DNA of 64,000 bases from Nitrospira defluvii (GTDB taxonomy: Bacteria > Nitrospirota > Nitrospiria > Nitrospirales > Nitrospiraceae). The stretch is taken from positions 310,001 through 374,000 of the forward strand of contig WYAX01000003.1 of assembly GCA_011525625.1 (NCBI GenBank), given 5' to 3'. Of the stretch, positions 52,783 through 60,669 are shown one piece after another. The notes under the pieces were generated by a model that was not told the origin of the DNA, ran no database searches, and worked only from the letters and a program-made list of their open reading frames with translations. Position 1 is the stretch's first letter; each line of letters begins with the position of its first letter. The position numbers and the translations under genes were made by a program.

Positions 52783-53670
52783 TCAGTGCCGGAACGAACC
52801 CTCCGCCGGAGTCGGCGCGGGCTCGACGTTCACGTCCATCCACATGCCGCGGGAAAAGTGCGGAGCACCGGTCACCGGGTCTGCCAGAAAGCAGAGCAGC
52901 CCGTATCGCCCCGGCTCCAGATCGAGATGCATGACGGCTGGACGACCCGGATCGATGCCGGTCACCCCACCGGCTTCCCGACCTGCGGAATTAGGAAGCC
53001 CGCCGGGCCGATACCGTTCAATGAAGTCTTGCGCCGATGCGCCCTCAGCGAGACGAATCATCACCACTTCGTGAGCCTGCCGGCCGTCATTCACAAGCTC
53101 CACGGTTCGAGCCCCCGCCTGGAGCGGGCCACTCAGCGCAAATGCAAAATCGGTCAGACGAAGCGTCGCATCGGCGCGCGACGCTGGGCCGCTGGACGAC
53201 GCAGCCTCCACCACCCGAAGCGCGCGGACCATGCCGCGCATGGCGTGGGGCCGACCCGCGACGTCCGGAATGCCGCAGAGCAGCAGATAGTCTCCCGGCT
53301 CAACTTGAATCTCGACGGACGCCTCATTGCCGGGAGCGACACTATTCACTCCCCCATGACGCCGAAGCCAATTCGGCAAGCTTGGCGACCGGGACGCCAA
53401 TACCCGTTCGACATCGGTGAGGGTCTTGCCCGAAGGCAGGGCGAGGAACTGGATCTGATGCACATCCCGGCCGCGATTGATGAGTCGCACCCGGTGGCGG
53501 CCGGATTCGAGTTGCTCTGGGCCGGTGAAGGCATAGTCTTCCGCAATAAACGTGGTGACGGCTGCCTCGACTGAAACCGGTAGACCGCACAGGGTCATGA
53601 AAAGACCCGAGGCCACTAACCAGCCGCGCATGGACCGGAGCGGCATTGTATTGAGGCGTTGAACAACCAT
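52783..53670 (-). CDS. Tandem cupredoxin-domain protein (two predicted type 1 copper sites)
   Basis: A 295-residue exported protein with two cupredoxin domains. Domain 1 has a His in RDVHQIQF, a Cys in YLLLCGIPD, and His and Met in RPHAMRGM. Domain 2 repeats this: QAHEVVMI, YGLLCFLADP and APHFSRGM. All four type 1 copper ligands are therefore present in each. Signal peptide LVASGLFMTLCGLPVSVEA. Start uncertain: a GTG at 53742 overlaps the previous stop in a GTGA, while the ATG at 53670 is followed closer by the signal. It is the last gene of an operon with a metzincin and a secreted protein. Copper-based electron transfer or copper storage is likely. Confidence 0.8.
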   Translation of the reverse strand: MVVQRLNTMPLRSMRGWLVASGLFMTLCGLPVSVEAAVTTFIAEDYAFTGPEQLESGRHRVRLINRGRDVHQIQFLALPSGKTLTDVERVLASRSPSLPNWLRRHGGVNSVAPGNEASVEIQVEPGDYLLLCGIPDVAGRPHAMRGMVRALRVVEAASSSGPASRADATLRLTDFAFALSGPLQAGARTVELVNDGRQAHEVVMIRLAEGASAQDFIERYRPGGLPNSAGREAGGVTGIDPGRPAVMHLDLEPGRYGLLCFLADPVTGAPHFSRGMWMDVNVEPAPTPAEGSFRH

Positions 53671-53738
53671 CTCCGGATGAGCATACTCCGGGGACCGATT
53701 GGTTTCTAGCCGGCTGTGGGAAACACAGTGGTCGCGGG

Positions 53739-54743
53739 TCACGGGGCAGGATCAGCGCTACGGGGTGTTGCGGTCGGCGTGAGGCCCAGGGCCGGCTCCA
53801 ACCGTATCGCCTGTTGGAAGAGGAGATGAAATTCAGGACGACCCGAGCGTAGACGTTCGGCCCGCTCCATCGATGTTCGAGCCTCGACCGGTCGAGACAG
53901 CTTGATCAGGCACCGGGCTTCATCCAGGCGTTGCTGGATCTGCAAGAAGACCGGCAACCGCTCCGGCCGAACCCTCTGAAAATAGCTCAACGCCGACTCG
54001 CAATCCGCTTGACGCACCTTCCCGACGGCATAATTGCGAAAACTCCGGCTCAGGTTTCTCCCGAACGCGAGCAGCGCATAGTCGGCCAGCGACGAATCGG
54101 GATGCTGCGTCAGCAGCCCGGTCAAGAGGGCCTGTCCCGCCTGCAACTGATCGCCCCGCTGCCAGAGCAGAAACTTTGCCGCTTCCTCGCTCGCGGACGA
54201 GCCCGTCAATAAGGAAGCGCCGACGCCCTGGTCGTCGCTCACCGTCACGCTTTCCGCGCGCGACCGTATCGGCTCCGGTTGAGACCCGCCTTCAGGCCGG
54301 TATTCCGCCGTCACGCGATAGGTTCCCGGCCGATCGAACGTCCATCCCAATGCGCCATAAAAGACCGGAAACACCGCCACGACGGCCTCACCAGGAGCCA
54401 GGGCAGTCCTGGCATGCACGGCATCTGTGTAGAACAACGGCAGAAACACGAACCGCGGCCGATTCGAACTCGACACTACAATCTGAATCGCGCCGGTTTG
54501 CGGGTCGAGCAGGTTGAACACCTCCACCGGCTTCGCCCCTACATTGACGAGCCGAACGGTGGCATAAACCGGCTGGCCAAGTCTCAGGGAAGACGCGCCC
54601 ACATCGAGGGTGAGTTCGAGCGTGGCCGAGCCGGGAGATTCCTCCGCCCGCCCATGGTGTGCCCAGGCCACCAGCCACAGGAGCGCCACGATGCAGACGA
54701 AGCACCTCTTTCCAGGCAGGGAACAGGCAGAATCGAAACGCAT
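53739..54743 (-). CDS. Secreted protein of unknown function
   Basis: A 334-residue exported protein with signal VCIVALLWLVAWAHHGRAEE (cleavage about residue 35). The first half is beta-rich and Ig-like (LELTLDVGASSLRLGQPVYATVRLVNVGAKPVEVFNLLDP and YRVTAEYRPEGGS), the second half is helical and TPR-like (FLLWQRGDQLQAGQALLTGLLTQHPDSSLADYALLAFGRNL). I do not recognise a family. It sits between the metzincin (17 bases upstream) and the cupredoxin gene (GTGA overlap). The shared operon suggests a common envelope task. Confidence 0.75.
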   Translation of the reverse strand: MRFDSACSLPGKRCFVCIVALLWLVAWAHHGRAEESPGSATLELTLDVGASSLRLGQPVYATVRLVNVGAKPVEVFNLLDPQTGAIQIVVSSSNRPRFVFLPLFYTDAVHARTALAPGEAVVAVFPVFYGALGWTFDRPGTYRVTAEYRPEGGSQPEPIRSRAESVTVSDDQGVGASLLTGSSASEEAAKFLLWQRGDQLQAGQALLTGLLTQHPDSSLADYALLAFGRNLSRSFRNYAVGKVRQADCESALSYFQRVRPERLPVFLQIQQRLDEARCLIKLSRPVEARTSMERAERLRSGRPEFHLLFQQAIRLEPALGLTPTATPRSADPAP

Positions 54744-54759
54744 ACATGGCCCTTCAGGT

Positions 54760-55515
54760 TCACTGACAGTCGGTAATCGTCAATTCTTCCTGAGGATGGA
54801 ACCAGGCCGCATGGTCGTTGACCACCCATGTAAACGGCGCAGCGGCAACGGCGCCGGGGAACTTGCACTGCCCCGGATGGTTGGCCAGATGGTCCCGGCT
54901 TTGCTCAGAAAAGCGGTACACCGGATCGCCCGTCAAGTCGTCGGATTGCGTCATGATCGAGGTGCCGTCCCCGTCGCTGTGGTGGAGATTGAAGGCATGC
55001 CCGATCTCATGGGCCGTCGTGCGGAAATAAGCGGCCCCGTCGGTCCGGATGGTGTTCGTGCGGTAAAAAATGGCGAACGCCGATCTGGTGTGTCCCTGCC
55101 ACATTTTACCCAAGACGAACTCAGGCACACAGACATCGAGCACCTCCCCGTAATGATCCACCACCGCACCGTAGAGGTGATAGGTATTGCAGAATTCGAA
55201 GGGGCAGGCGGACGTGGGGAACAACGACAGATGGCGGTGGCCGTTTTCCAGCGTCGAAAGTTCGGCATCGCTGATGCACTCGTCTTGGGCGATATTGAGC
55301 GGCTGAATCCCCGAGTCGTCCTCTTCCACATCGAGGCTGATACCCGCATCGTTGAAGACCGTCCCGAGTGTGACCGCCTGGCCATTGACGGTCTGGGCAG
55401 GAGGAAATGCCGTTCCGGTCATACGGTCGAACTCCAGTGACACACAGGAGACGAGCAGGCCGGCGTATACCGGAATGGCCATCGAAACCAGAGAACGAAG
55501 CGGCAGGGTAAACAT
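54760..55515 (-). CDS. Metzincin-like zinc protease lipoprotein
   Basis: A 251-residue protein. The N terminus has a lipobox LLVSC (Cys at about 20). The mature part has a VLGKMWQGH segment and the zinc motif TTAHEIGHAFNLHHSDGDG (about 167-184), i.e. HExxHxxNxxH with Asn in the position where metzincins usually have Gly; SIMTQSDD follows as the Met-turn candidate. AGGAGG stands six bases before the ATG at 55515. It is probably an outer-membrane-linked metalloprotease. It starts an operon with an Ig/TPR protein and a cupredoxin protein. Confidence 0.8.
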   Translation of the reverse strand: MFTLPLRSLVSMAIPVYAGLLVSCVSLEFDRMTGTAFPPAQTVNGQAVTLGTVFNDAGISLDVEEDDSGIQPLNIAQDECISDAELSTLENGHRHLSLFPTSACPFEFCNTYHLYGAVVDHYGEVLDVCVPEFVLGKMWQGHTRSAFAIFYRTNTIRTDGAAYFRTTAHEIGHAFNLHHSDGDGTSIMTQSDDLTGDPVYRFSEQSRDHLANHPGQCKFPGAVAAAPFTWVVNDHAAWFHPQEELTITDCQ

Positions 55516-55930
55516 GACGGCCTCCTGACGAGCAGCAACTGCCATGGGCCGGAGAACACCGTGAACGGTCTCTTAGACTACGTATTGCGGGGCATACTGT
55601 CAATCCGTGCCGTCCGGCCCTAGTGCCATGCCGACAGCGGCTTGCCTCGCGCCGTCCTGAAGGAGACCGCCTGTCGAATCTGGCACCCAATCTCTGGTCG
55701 GTCGACGGATGGTGCAAGACGTGATCGAGGTGCGGATCGGAGGAGCGCAGGCGGCGAAGGGGCCGTACTGTCATGGCGCATTCTCACGCCTCGATGAACG
55801 GCTATTGATACAGCCTGCCGGCGGCGATCTCGCTTCGTTCAGAGGCTCACCGTTACAGCACGAGCACCATTCACCTCGTCACTCGCTGCGGTCGTGCCGG
55901 GCGGGCTTTCTGAAGGAGGTGGCCCGACCG
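55516..55930. other. 415-base gap carrying a family 2 repeat relative
   Basis: Upstream of the metzincin operon. The right half (about 55820-55893) is a diverged family 2 repeat. The left half holds no convincing gene; open frames here lack ribosome sites. Confidence 0.45.
55820..55893. repeat. Repeat family 2, diverged copy
   Basis: Aligns with the interior of the element at 18311: GGCTCACCGT, GCACGAG and CTCGCTGCGG occur in the same order and spacing with scattered changes. Terminal inverted repeats are not recognisable. Confidence 0.55.
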
Positions 55931-56221
55931 TCACTCAGGAATCTGCACCTTAATGGAGATCGCCCGACGGTCCTCGGTGATCTGCGCCACGATCTTGTCG
56001 CCGGTTTTTACTCGTCCGCCGACGACGCCGTCAATTTTCGTTTCAGGCGTCACTTTCAGACGTTCTTCGTGGCCGGAGAATTCTTTCACAACCAGTTCGC
56101 CCTCTTCCCAATACAACACGTCGGCCTTAATGACCAACGCGGCGGTGGCTTGGGTAGTGTCAGCGGCTGCTGAGGACATGACTGCGGAAAAGAAGAGGAA
56201 TACTGCGAGAATTAGTGCCAT
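55931..56221 (-). CDS. Small exported protein
   Basis: A 96-residue protein with signal peptide LILAVFLFFSAVMSSAAAD (cleavage about residue 21) and a compact beta-rich mature domain: ALVIKADVLYWEEGELVVKEFSGHEERLKVTPETKIDGVVGGRVKTGDKIVAQITEDRRAISIKVQI. Such folds resemble small OB-like periplasmic proteins (DUF5666-like); no firm family. GGGAGG stands seven bases before the ATG. Same strand as the barrel operon, 290 bases upstream of it is a repeat copy. Confidence 0.68.
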   Translation of the reverse strand: MALILAVFLFFSAVMSSAAADTTQATAALVIKADVLYWEEGELVVKEFSGHEERLKVTPETKIDGVVGGRVKTGDKIVAQITEDRRAISIKVQIPE

Positions 56222-56407
56222 CACGAATCCTCCCGTTTTTCTTAGCCTACCGATCACCGCGGGTAGTGTCAATTAGCCTCTCACTGCCGGCAAGACCAAC
56301 TCTTGCGATCCGAATCATCACATCGGTCGGCCGGTCTCAGCACAGGGCTGAACACACTGCCGTCTCGCCCGACACTCCCTTGCGACGTTTGCGCAAGGTT
56401 CGCCTCG

Positions 56408-56446
56408 TCCAACGAGGGCCTTCAGAGGCCGCGCGTTGCGCGAGCA
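56408..56446 (+). repeat. Repeat family 1 core, copy C
   Basis: A 39-nt core TCCAACGAGG to GCGCGAGCA. First hairpin GGCCT-TCAG-AGGCC, second CGCG-TTG-CGCG. Located 37 bases from the stop of the outer-membrane protein gene. Confidence 0.8.
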
Positions 56447-56482
56447 AGGGGACTCACCCAGGTTGCCCGGCTAATCCCTACC

Positions 56483-57268
56483 CTAGAACCCCACGGAGAG
56501 CCCCATCGTTCCCAGCAACGCCGCCCGCTCGGAGGGCCCGAGGAATTCGGTGCCGAGACCGCCGTCCACCACCAGCCGCGAGGTCAGTTGATGTCGGATG
56601 CCCACCTCGATTCCGGTGTGATGCTGTTGCCCGCGCAAATCCGATTGTCTGGTGTAGATGCTGGCGATGAGCGTATCGCGGAAACTGCTCGGATACCCCA
56701 GCGGGTAACTGACGGCCGCTACCGCACGATAGGCGCCGGGGCGCTCCTGCCCTTGTGGCGAGCTAAGCACGGTATACCCCGCATTGAGATGCACCCGCAG
56801 GCGGCCGAACGACCGGGTCAGAATTCCGGTGAGCTGTGTATCCACTCCCTTCGAGTTCACGCCGGTCGGCAGATCGACCTCCACACGCAGGGCCATGGCC
56901 GGGAGGGTCAGGGTCTCGGTATTGAAATTGTAGAGGACACCGAGGTGGAGATCCCCGGACTTGTTCGCGCCCGCGATGGAGCGCGGATCGGTGAACAGAT
57001 CGCCTTGAATTTCAATCTGCGTGTTGTCGAACGCGCCGTAGATGATTTGCGGTTGAAACGTCACCTGCGTGCGGCCTTCACGGCGGTCGTTGAACCGTAC
57101 CCCACCTTCCAACCCGATTTCTCCTTTGGGAATGGCATAGGCATCTTCCATTCCGATCGGACGATTGGGGTCCAGATTGTCATGATCCAACGCCCGCGAG
57201 GGGATCGGCTGCCAGAGCAGCAGAATCAAAGGCAACAGCCCAGCGGCCTGCAGTCCCAGACGATTCAA
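56483..57268 (-). CDS. Outer-membrane channel-like protein
   Basis: A 261-residue exported protein with signal LLPLILLLWQPIPSRA (about 11-26), then alternating strands: PKGEIGLEGGVRFNDRREGRTQVTFQPQIIYGAFDNTQIEIQGDLF, LHLGVLYNFNTETLTLPAMALRVEVDLPTG, FGRLRVHLNAGYTVL and a C-terminal GTMGLSVGF ending in Phe. It resembles the MetA/phenol-degradation-type transporter barrels. Its ATG overlaps the stop of the lipoprotein gene by four bases (ATGA), so the two are made together. Cargo unknown. Confidence 0.78.
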   Translation of the reverse strand: MNRLGLQAAGLLPLILLLWQPIPSRALDHDNLDPNRPIGMEDAYAIPKGEIGLEGGVRFNDRREGRTQVTFQPQIIYGAFDNTQIEIQGDLFTDPRSIAGANKSGDLHLGVLYNFNTETLTLPAMALRVEVDLPTGVNSKGVDTQLTGILTRSFGRLRVHLNAGYTVLSSPQGQERPGAYRAVAAVSYPLGYPSSFRDTLIASIYTRQSDLRGQQHHTGIEVGIRHQLTSRLVVDGGLGTEFLGPSERAALLGTMGLSVGF

Positions 57269-58239
57269 TGGCGATGCTCCTGTTCGCTCCTGACGATCAT
57301 GGGATTGGCCTCATCGGCACTGGCCAGGTAGTAGTGGTCGACCACGCGATAAATTTCTTCCCGTTTGGCCTCCCACGTCGGCAGACGCTCGCTGGTGAGA
57401 ATGTCGCTGATGTTGTCGTGCAACATATGGAGGTTGTCGAAAATGTTCGCCAGCTCCGGGTACCGCGCGGCAAAAGCCGGGCTGTACTCCGCCGTGAGCG
57501 GCATGAAGGTCCACTGCACCGGAGGCTGATCGAGATAGCCCCGATAGGTCGTCAGAATCGGCCGCACGGCTTTGGTCTTGGCGGTCAGGTTCTTCGCCGC
57601 CTGCAAAGGATCGTACACAGCGACCTGCAAGTAGTGATACGACCAGATCGTCGCGTTGAACAGCGGGAAACGCGTCCGGAACGCCTTCGAGTAGGGAAAC
57701 TGGTCCAACCGTCGATGGTCCAGCCGCTTCGACGTGATCGCATAGGCGCTGTTCCGGTAATAGGCCAGCACGTCGCGAATGGCGCGGTCCTTGTCCGGTT
57801 CGTCCGACACCACGATGTCGTAGGTGGCCCGATGGAGGGCATGGGCTTCGTCGAAGGTGTTTTGCGCGCGCCAGGCCAGCTTCATGTAGGTCGGCGCGAT
57901 CGCCTCCTCGTTCGGGTTCAGTCGAGGCCTGGTGGCGATGAAGGCCAGCGTCTCTTTGCGCGCCCGTTCCTCAATAGCCGTCACGTCCTTGGCGCCGGTC
58001 AGCAACAGATTTTCATAGAGATTGGAATGCCCAAAATCGACGCCGTTAAATTCACTGTCGAGTTCGGCGAGATCCTCGCGCAACGAGAAATTCCACAAGG
58101 CGCGGTAATAAAACCGCTTGTCACGCGGCTCGAACTGGCTGCAGGCCGTGAGCGCGAAAGCGAGCGCGACCAAGGCCGAGGCCACGATTGTCAGGCGGTG
58201 CAGGTCTGGTCCACTCGGCATGCTGCATTGCTCCTTCAT
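57265..58239 (-). CDS. Lipoprotein of unknown function
   Basis: A 324-residue lipoprotein, lipobox LTAC with Cys at about residue 33. The mature part is helical: FYYRALWNFSLREDLAELDSEFNGVDFGHSNLYENLLLTG, EAHALHRATYDIVVSDEPDKDRAIRDVLAYYR and FNATIWSYHYLQVAVYDPL. No family recognised. It is co-transcribed with the barrel gene (four-base overlap) and preceded by a His-rich 34-residue ORF. An outer-membrane complex with the barrel is likely. A second start at MPSG (58221) is possible. Confidence 0.72.
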   Translation of the reverse strand: MKEQCSMPSGPDLHRLTIVASALVALAFALTACSQFEPRDKRFYYRALWNFSLREDLAELDSEFNGVDFGHSNLYENLLLTGAKDVTAIEERARKETLAFIATRPRLNPNEEAIAPTYMKLAWRAQNTFDEAHALHRATYDIVVSDEPDKDRAIRDVLAYYRNSAYAITSKRLDHRRLDQFPYSKAFRTRFPLFNATIWSYHYLQVAVYDPLQAAKNLTAKTKAVRPILTTYRGYLDQPPVQWTFMPLTAEYSPAFAARYPELANIFDNLHMLHDNISDILTSERLPTWEAKREEIYRVVDHYYLASADEANPMIVRSEQEHRH

Positions 58240-58269
58240 CTAGGTCAACAGCCCCCTCACGCGCCCCTC

Positions 58270-58374
58270 TCAGTGGCAATGATGCCCATGCACCAGCGCC
58301 TCTTCACCGCCAGGCTGTTGGGCGGTTCCGCGATGGGGAGATAGAGTTGTGCCGGCTGAGTGAGAATGAAGCAT
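58270..58374 (-). CDS. 34-residue His-rich ORF (leader or metal-binding peptide)
   Basis: ATG at 58374 with a perfect AAAGGAGG seven bases upstream; stop 58270-58272. The peptide contains seven His residues: MLHSHSAGTTLSPHRG and C-terminal VHGHHCH. It would bind soft or borderline metals such as copper, nickel or zinc, or act as a metal- or His-sensing leader. It ends 31 bases before the lipoprotein start, so it heads the lipoprotein/barrel operon. A near-perfect inverted repeat lies just upstream of its ribosome site. Confidence 0.55.
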   Translation of the reverse strand: MLHSHSAGTTLSPHRGTAQQPGGEEALVHGHHCH

Positions 58375-58712
58375 GTGATCCTCCTTTGTCTGTGGTGATG
58401 TCTGTCGTCATCACTACAGACGGAGGCGGGGGAGAAGTATTACAGCTGTTCTGTCATCCGGCCTGGTCGATACTGACCTCGTCACCGCCTTGATCATCGT
58501 ACGGGGCTCTCTCGCCCTTGCGGTACCGGTATCGTGTCAGAGATTTCTCACTCCCGCAACCATGGATTGCGGAGAATGGGTGCATTTCCGTTTCACGCCG
58601 CGACGGAATCTGTATCGTCCTGCAACAGTCACGGGAAAAGTCTTGATCTGGACCTTGGAGACATGCTTGACTAAAATTTATTGTTGATCGTCTTCCCTGA
58701 TGGAGGATTTGC
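58375..58712. other. Divergent intergenic region, 338 bases
   Basis: Between the His-rich ORF and the exported protein at 58713. It contains the inverted repeat 58388-58421 and, on the minus strand, a TAATAC -10-like hexamer near 58436, without a convincing -35. No gene seen. Confidence 0.4.
58388..58421. promoter_or_regulatory. Inverted repeat before the His-rich ORF (operator or 5' UTR hairpin)
   Basis: GTCTGTGGTGATG (58388-58400) and CATCACTACAGAC (58409-58421) are complementary with one mismatch, around an 8-base loop. On the minus strand it ends just before the AAAGGAGG ribosome site, so it could be an operator or a translation-controlling hairpin. Confidence 0.6.
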
Positions 58713-59219
58713 ATGCCGCATGGAAGTCTCCGCCTTCTCGTGACTCTCGCCCTGCTCCTGGCCCCGCTCTCCGCATCAGCCACCGATACGGCTCCCGACA
58801 CCAGCCTCGCCCCCTTAAAGTTTCTTGCCGGAGAATGGAAAGGCGCGGACGCCGAAGGGAAGCCTCACAAGATCGCCTTTGCCCTCAGTTCCGGAGGGAC
58901 CACCCTGACCGAAACCTTGACCCCTCCCGACAGCCCGCCCATGACGACCATGTATTACAGCGACGGCGACCAACTGATGTTGACGCACTATTGCTCGCTC
59001 AACAATCAGCCACGGATGCGCGCCGCTGCGGTCAAAGAGGGGGACAAGAGCATCACCTTCGCCTTCGTCGACGTCACGAATCTCAAGAACCCGACCGATG
59101 TGCACATGAGACAGCTCGTAATCGACGTGAAAGACCATGACCACATCATCCAGACCTGGACCCTCAGTAAGGCGGGGAAAGATGTCCCGAAGGTGTTTTC
59201 GTTTGAACGGGTGAAGTAA
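58713..59219 (+). CDS. Exported lipocalin-like (DUF1579/THAP4-type) protein
   Basis: A 168-residue protein with signal LLVTLALLLAPLSASATD (cleavage about residue 23) and a beta-rich mature domain: LAPLKFLAGEWKGADAEGKPHKIAFALSSGGTTLTETL, MTTMYYSDGDQLMLTHYCSLNNQPRMRA and SITFAFVDVTNLKNP. The opening FLAGEWKG and the LTHYC segment fit the DUF1579/nitrobindin-like lipocalin folds. Ligand unknown. GGAGG precedes the ATG. Followed 37 bases later by the methyltransferase gene on the same strand. Confidence 0.72.
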   Translation: MPHGSLRLLVTLALLLAPLSASATDTAPDTSLAPLKFLAGEWKGADAEGKPHKIAFALSSGGTTLTETLTPPDSPPMTTMYYSDGDQLMLTHYCSLNNQPRMRAAAVKEGDKSITFAFVDVTNLKNPTDVHMRQLVIDVKDHDHIIQTWTLSKAGKDVPKVFSFERVK

Positions 59220-59256
59220 CCGTCGCCGCACCGGGCGCAAGAGTAGGAGTCTGCAC

Positions 59257-60114
59257 ATGCCAGCACACACGCCGGAAGCCGTCATCGAAGCGCAACGCCA
59301 GGATTGGAACCGCGTCGCACCGGGCTGGGACAAATGGGACCAATTCTTCAACCGGACCATGGCGTTCATCAACCACCGCCTGGTGGCCGATGCCCGCGTA
59401 CGTCCGGGGCTGCGGGTTCTGGACCTTGGATCAGGGACAGGCTACCCGGCGATCCTCGCCGGCGAAGTGGTCGGCGCAGAAGGCACCGTAGTCGGAATCG
59501 ACCTGGCGGAATCCATGCTGGCCGTCGCCGCCCGCAAGGCCAAAACGCTCGGCCTGCAACAGGTCAGCTTTCGTACCGGCGACGTCACCTCGCTGCCCTT
59601 CGAGACCGGCTCGATCGATGCCGTGATCAGCCGGTTTTGCCTGATGTTCCTGCCGGAGATTCCTAAAGCCGCCGCGGAGATCGCCCGCGTGCTGAAACCG
59701 GGTGGGTATGTGGCGGCCGCCGTCTGGTCGTCGCCCGACAAGAATCCGTTCATTCGCATTCCCATGGATGTCATCAAATCGATTACCCCCCTCCCCCCAC
59801 CAGACCCGGAGGCGCCGGGCATCTTTCGCCTGGCAAAACCTGGGGACTTGGCGGGCATGCTGCAACGAGCGGGGCTCACCCCGTTGGATGATGAGGAATT
59901 TACCGCCGAGGTCGCCTACGAGTCCGGTGAAGAATTCTTTCGCGGGCTGATGGATATCGCGGCGCCGATTCAAAATCTCTTCGCGCAATTGACGCCGGCA
60001 CAACAGGTCGAGGCTGAACAGGGGATCATCAAGGCCGTGAACGACTATCGTGGACCACAAGGCGTGGCCTTGCCGATCGCCGTGCGAATCGTCAGCGCAA
60101 GAAAGCCTCGATAG
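59257..60114 (+). CDS. Class I SAM-dependent methyltransferase
   Basis: A 285-residue methyltransferase of the UbiE/COQ5-like type. The SAM-binding motif I is VLDLGSGTGYPAILAGEVVG (about 53-72); further motifs are VVGIDLAESMLAVAARKA (acidic loop), VSFRTGDVTSLPFETGSIDAVISRFCLMFLPEIP and IARVLKPGGYVAAAVW. The C-terminal part is helical and may cap the substrate pocket. Substrate unknown. Same strand and 37 bases after the lipocalin-like gene. A GC hairpin lies 24 bases past the stop. Confidence 0.9.
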   Translation: MPAHTPEAVIEAQRQDWNRVAPGWDKWDQFFNRTMAFINHRLVADARVRPGLRVLDLGSGTGYPAILAGEVVGAEGTVVGIDLAESMLAVAARKAKTLGLQQVSFRTGDVTSLPFETGSIDAVISRFCLMFLPEIPKAAAEIARVLKPGGYVAAAVWSSPDKNPFIRIPMDVIKSITPLPPPDPEAPGIFRLAKPGDLAGMLQRAGLTPLDDEEFTAEVAYESGEEFFRGLMDIAAPIQNLFAQLTPAQQVEAEQGIIKAVNDYRGPQGVALPIAVRIVSARKPR

Positions 60115-60138
60115 GCACTACGCCGACTTCCTCCTGCA

Positions 60139-60165
60139 GCCCGCCGCCCAAACAGGACGGCGGGC
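60139..60165. terminator. GC hairpin between convergent genes
   Basis: GCCCGCCG (60139-60146) and CGGCGGGC (60158-60165) form a perfect 8-bp stem with an 11-base loop, between the methyltransferase stop and the stop of the small exported protein. No T tract. Confidence 0.5.
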
Positions 60166-60185
60166 CGGGAGCGCCACACAGCCGA

Positions 60186-60464
60186 CTAGTCTTTGGCCTT
60201 CTCCTTCAACTCATTCATCTTTCCCTTCGCCCGCTCGCCGGCACCTTTCACCTTGCCCTTAGCGCGTTCGAGTTCTGCTTTTGTATCGTTCCCCTTGAGT
60301 TCTTCGTGCATGGCCTTGGCCTCGCCCTTCATCTCTTCGATCTCACCTTTCACCTCCCCCTTGGCCTTTTCCATCTTGGCCTTGGTTTCACCGGCTTCGG
60401 CAGAGACCATCATGCCAACCGACAGACAGACACCGATCATCACCACTGTCATGAATGTACGCAT
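60186..60464 (-). CDS. Small exported Lys/Glu-rich helical protein
   Basis: A 92-residue protein with a signal peptide (VVMIGVCLSVGMMVSAEAG, cleavage about residue 25). The mature chain is a highly charged repeated helix, KAKMEKAKGEVKGEIEEMKGEAKAMHEELKGN ... KGKVKGAGERAKGKMNELKEKAKD, close to CsbD or LEA-like stress proteins. It parallels the Lys-rich exported protein at 30144. A GAGGACGG-type purine stretch precedes the ATG. Function unknown, possibly stress or envelope protection. Confidence 0.75.
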   Translation of the reverse strand: MRTFMTVVMIGVCLSVGMMVSAEAGETKAKMEKAKGEVKGEIEEMKGEAKAMHEELKGNDTKAELERAKGKVKGAGERAKGKMNELKEKAKD

Positions 60465-60669
60465 ACCCGTCCTCCGAGTGTAGGTGAACCGCTCCTCTTA
60501 CTGTGCGCGTTCCCCGCCTCCCGCCCCACTGGAGAACCCCCTAGTTTTTGCGTGTCGAGTGCCCTATGGGAAGACACTCGGGTTACCGCCAGTTGAACGA
60601 CTGACCGTGCGGCGACACACTCGTGCCGACGGCCTGTGTACCCCATCTCGTCGAGAAAGGAGAGTGGTC

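Noticed and set aside
29841-56446. Family 1 repeats as integron attC sites
   Set aside because: GTCCAAC (copies B and C) fits the attC R'' pattern, but no GTTRRRY partner exists at the right distance (the only GTT is GTTGCGC, about 20 bases away), and the copies are spread over 27 kb between unrelated genes.
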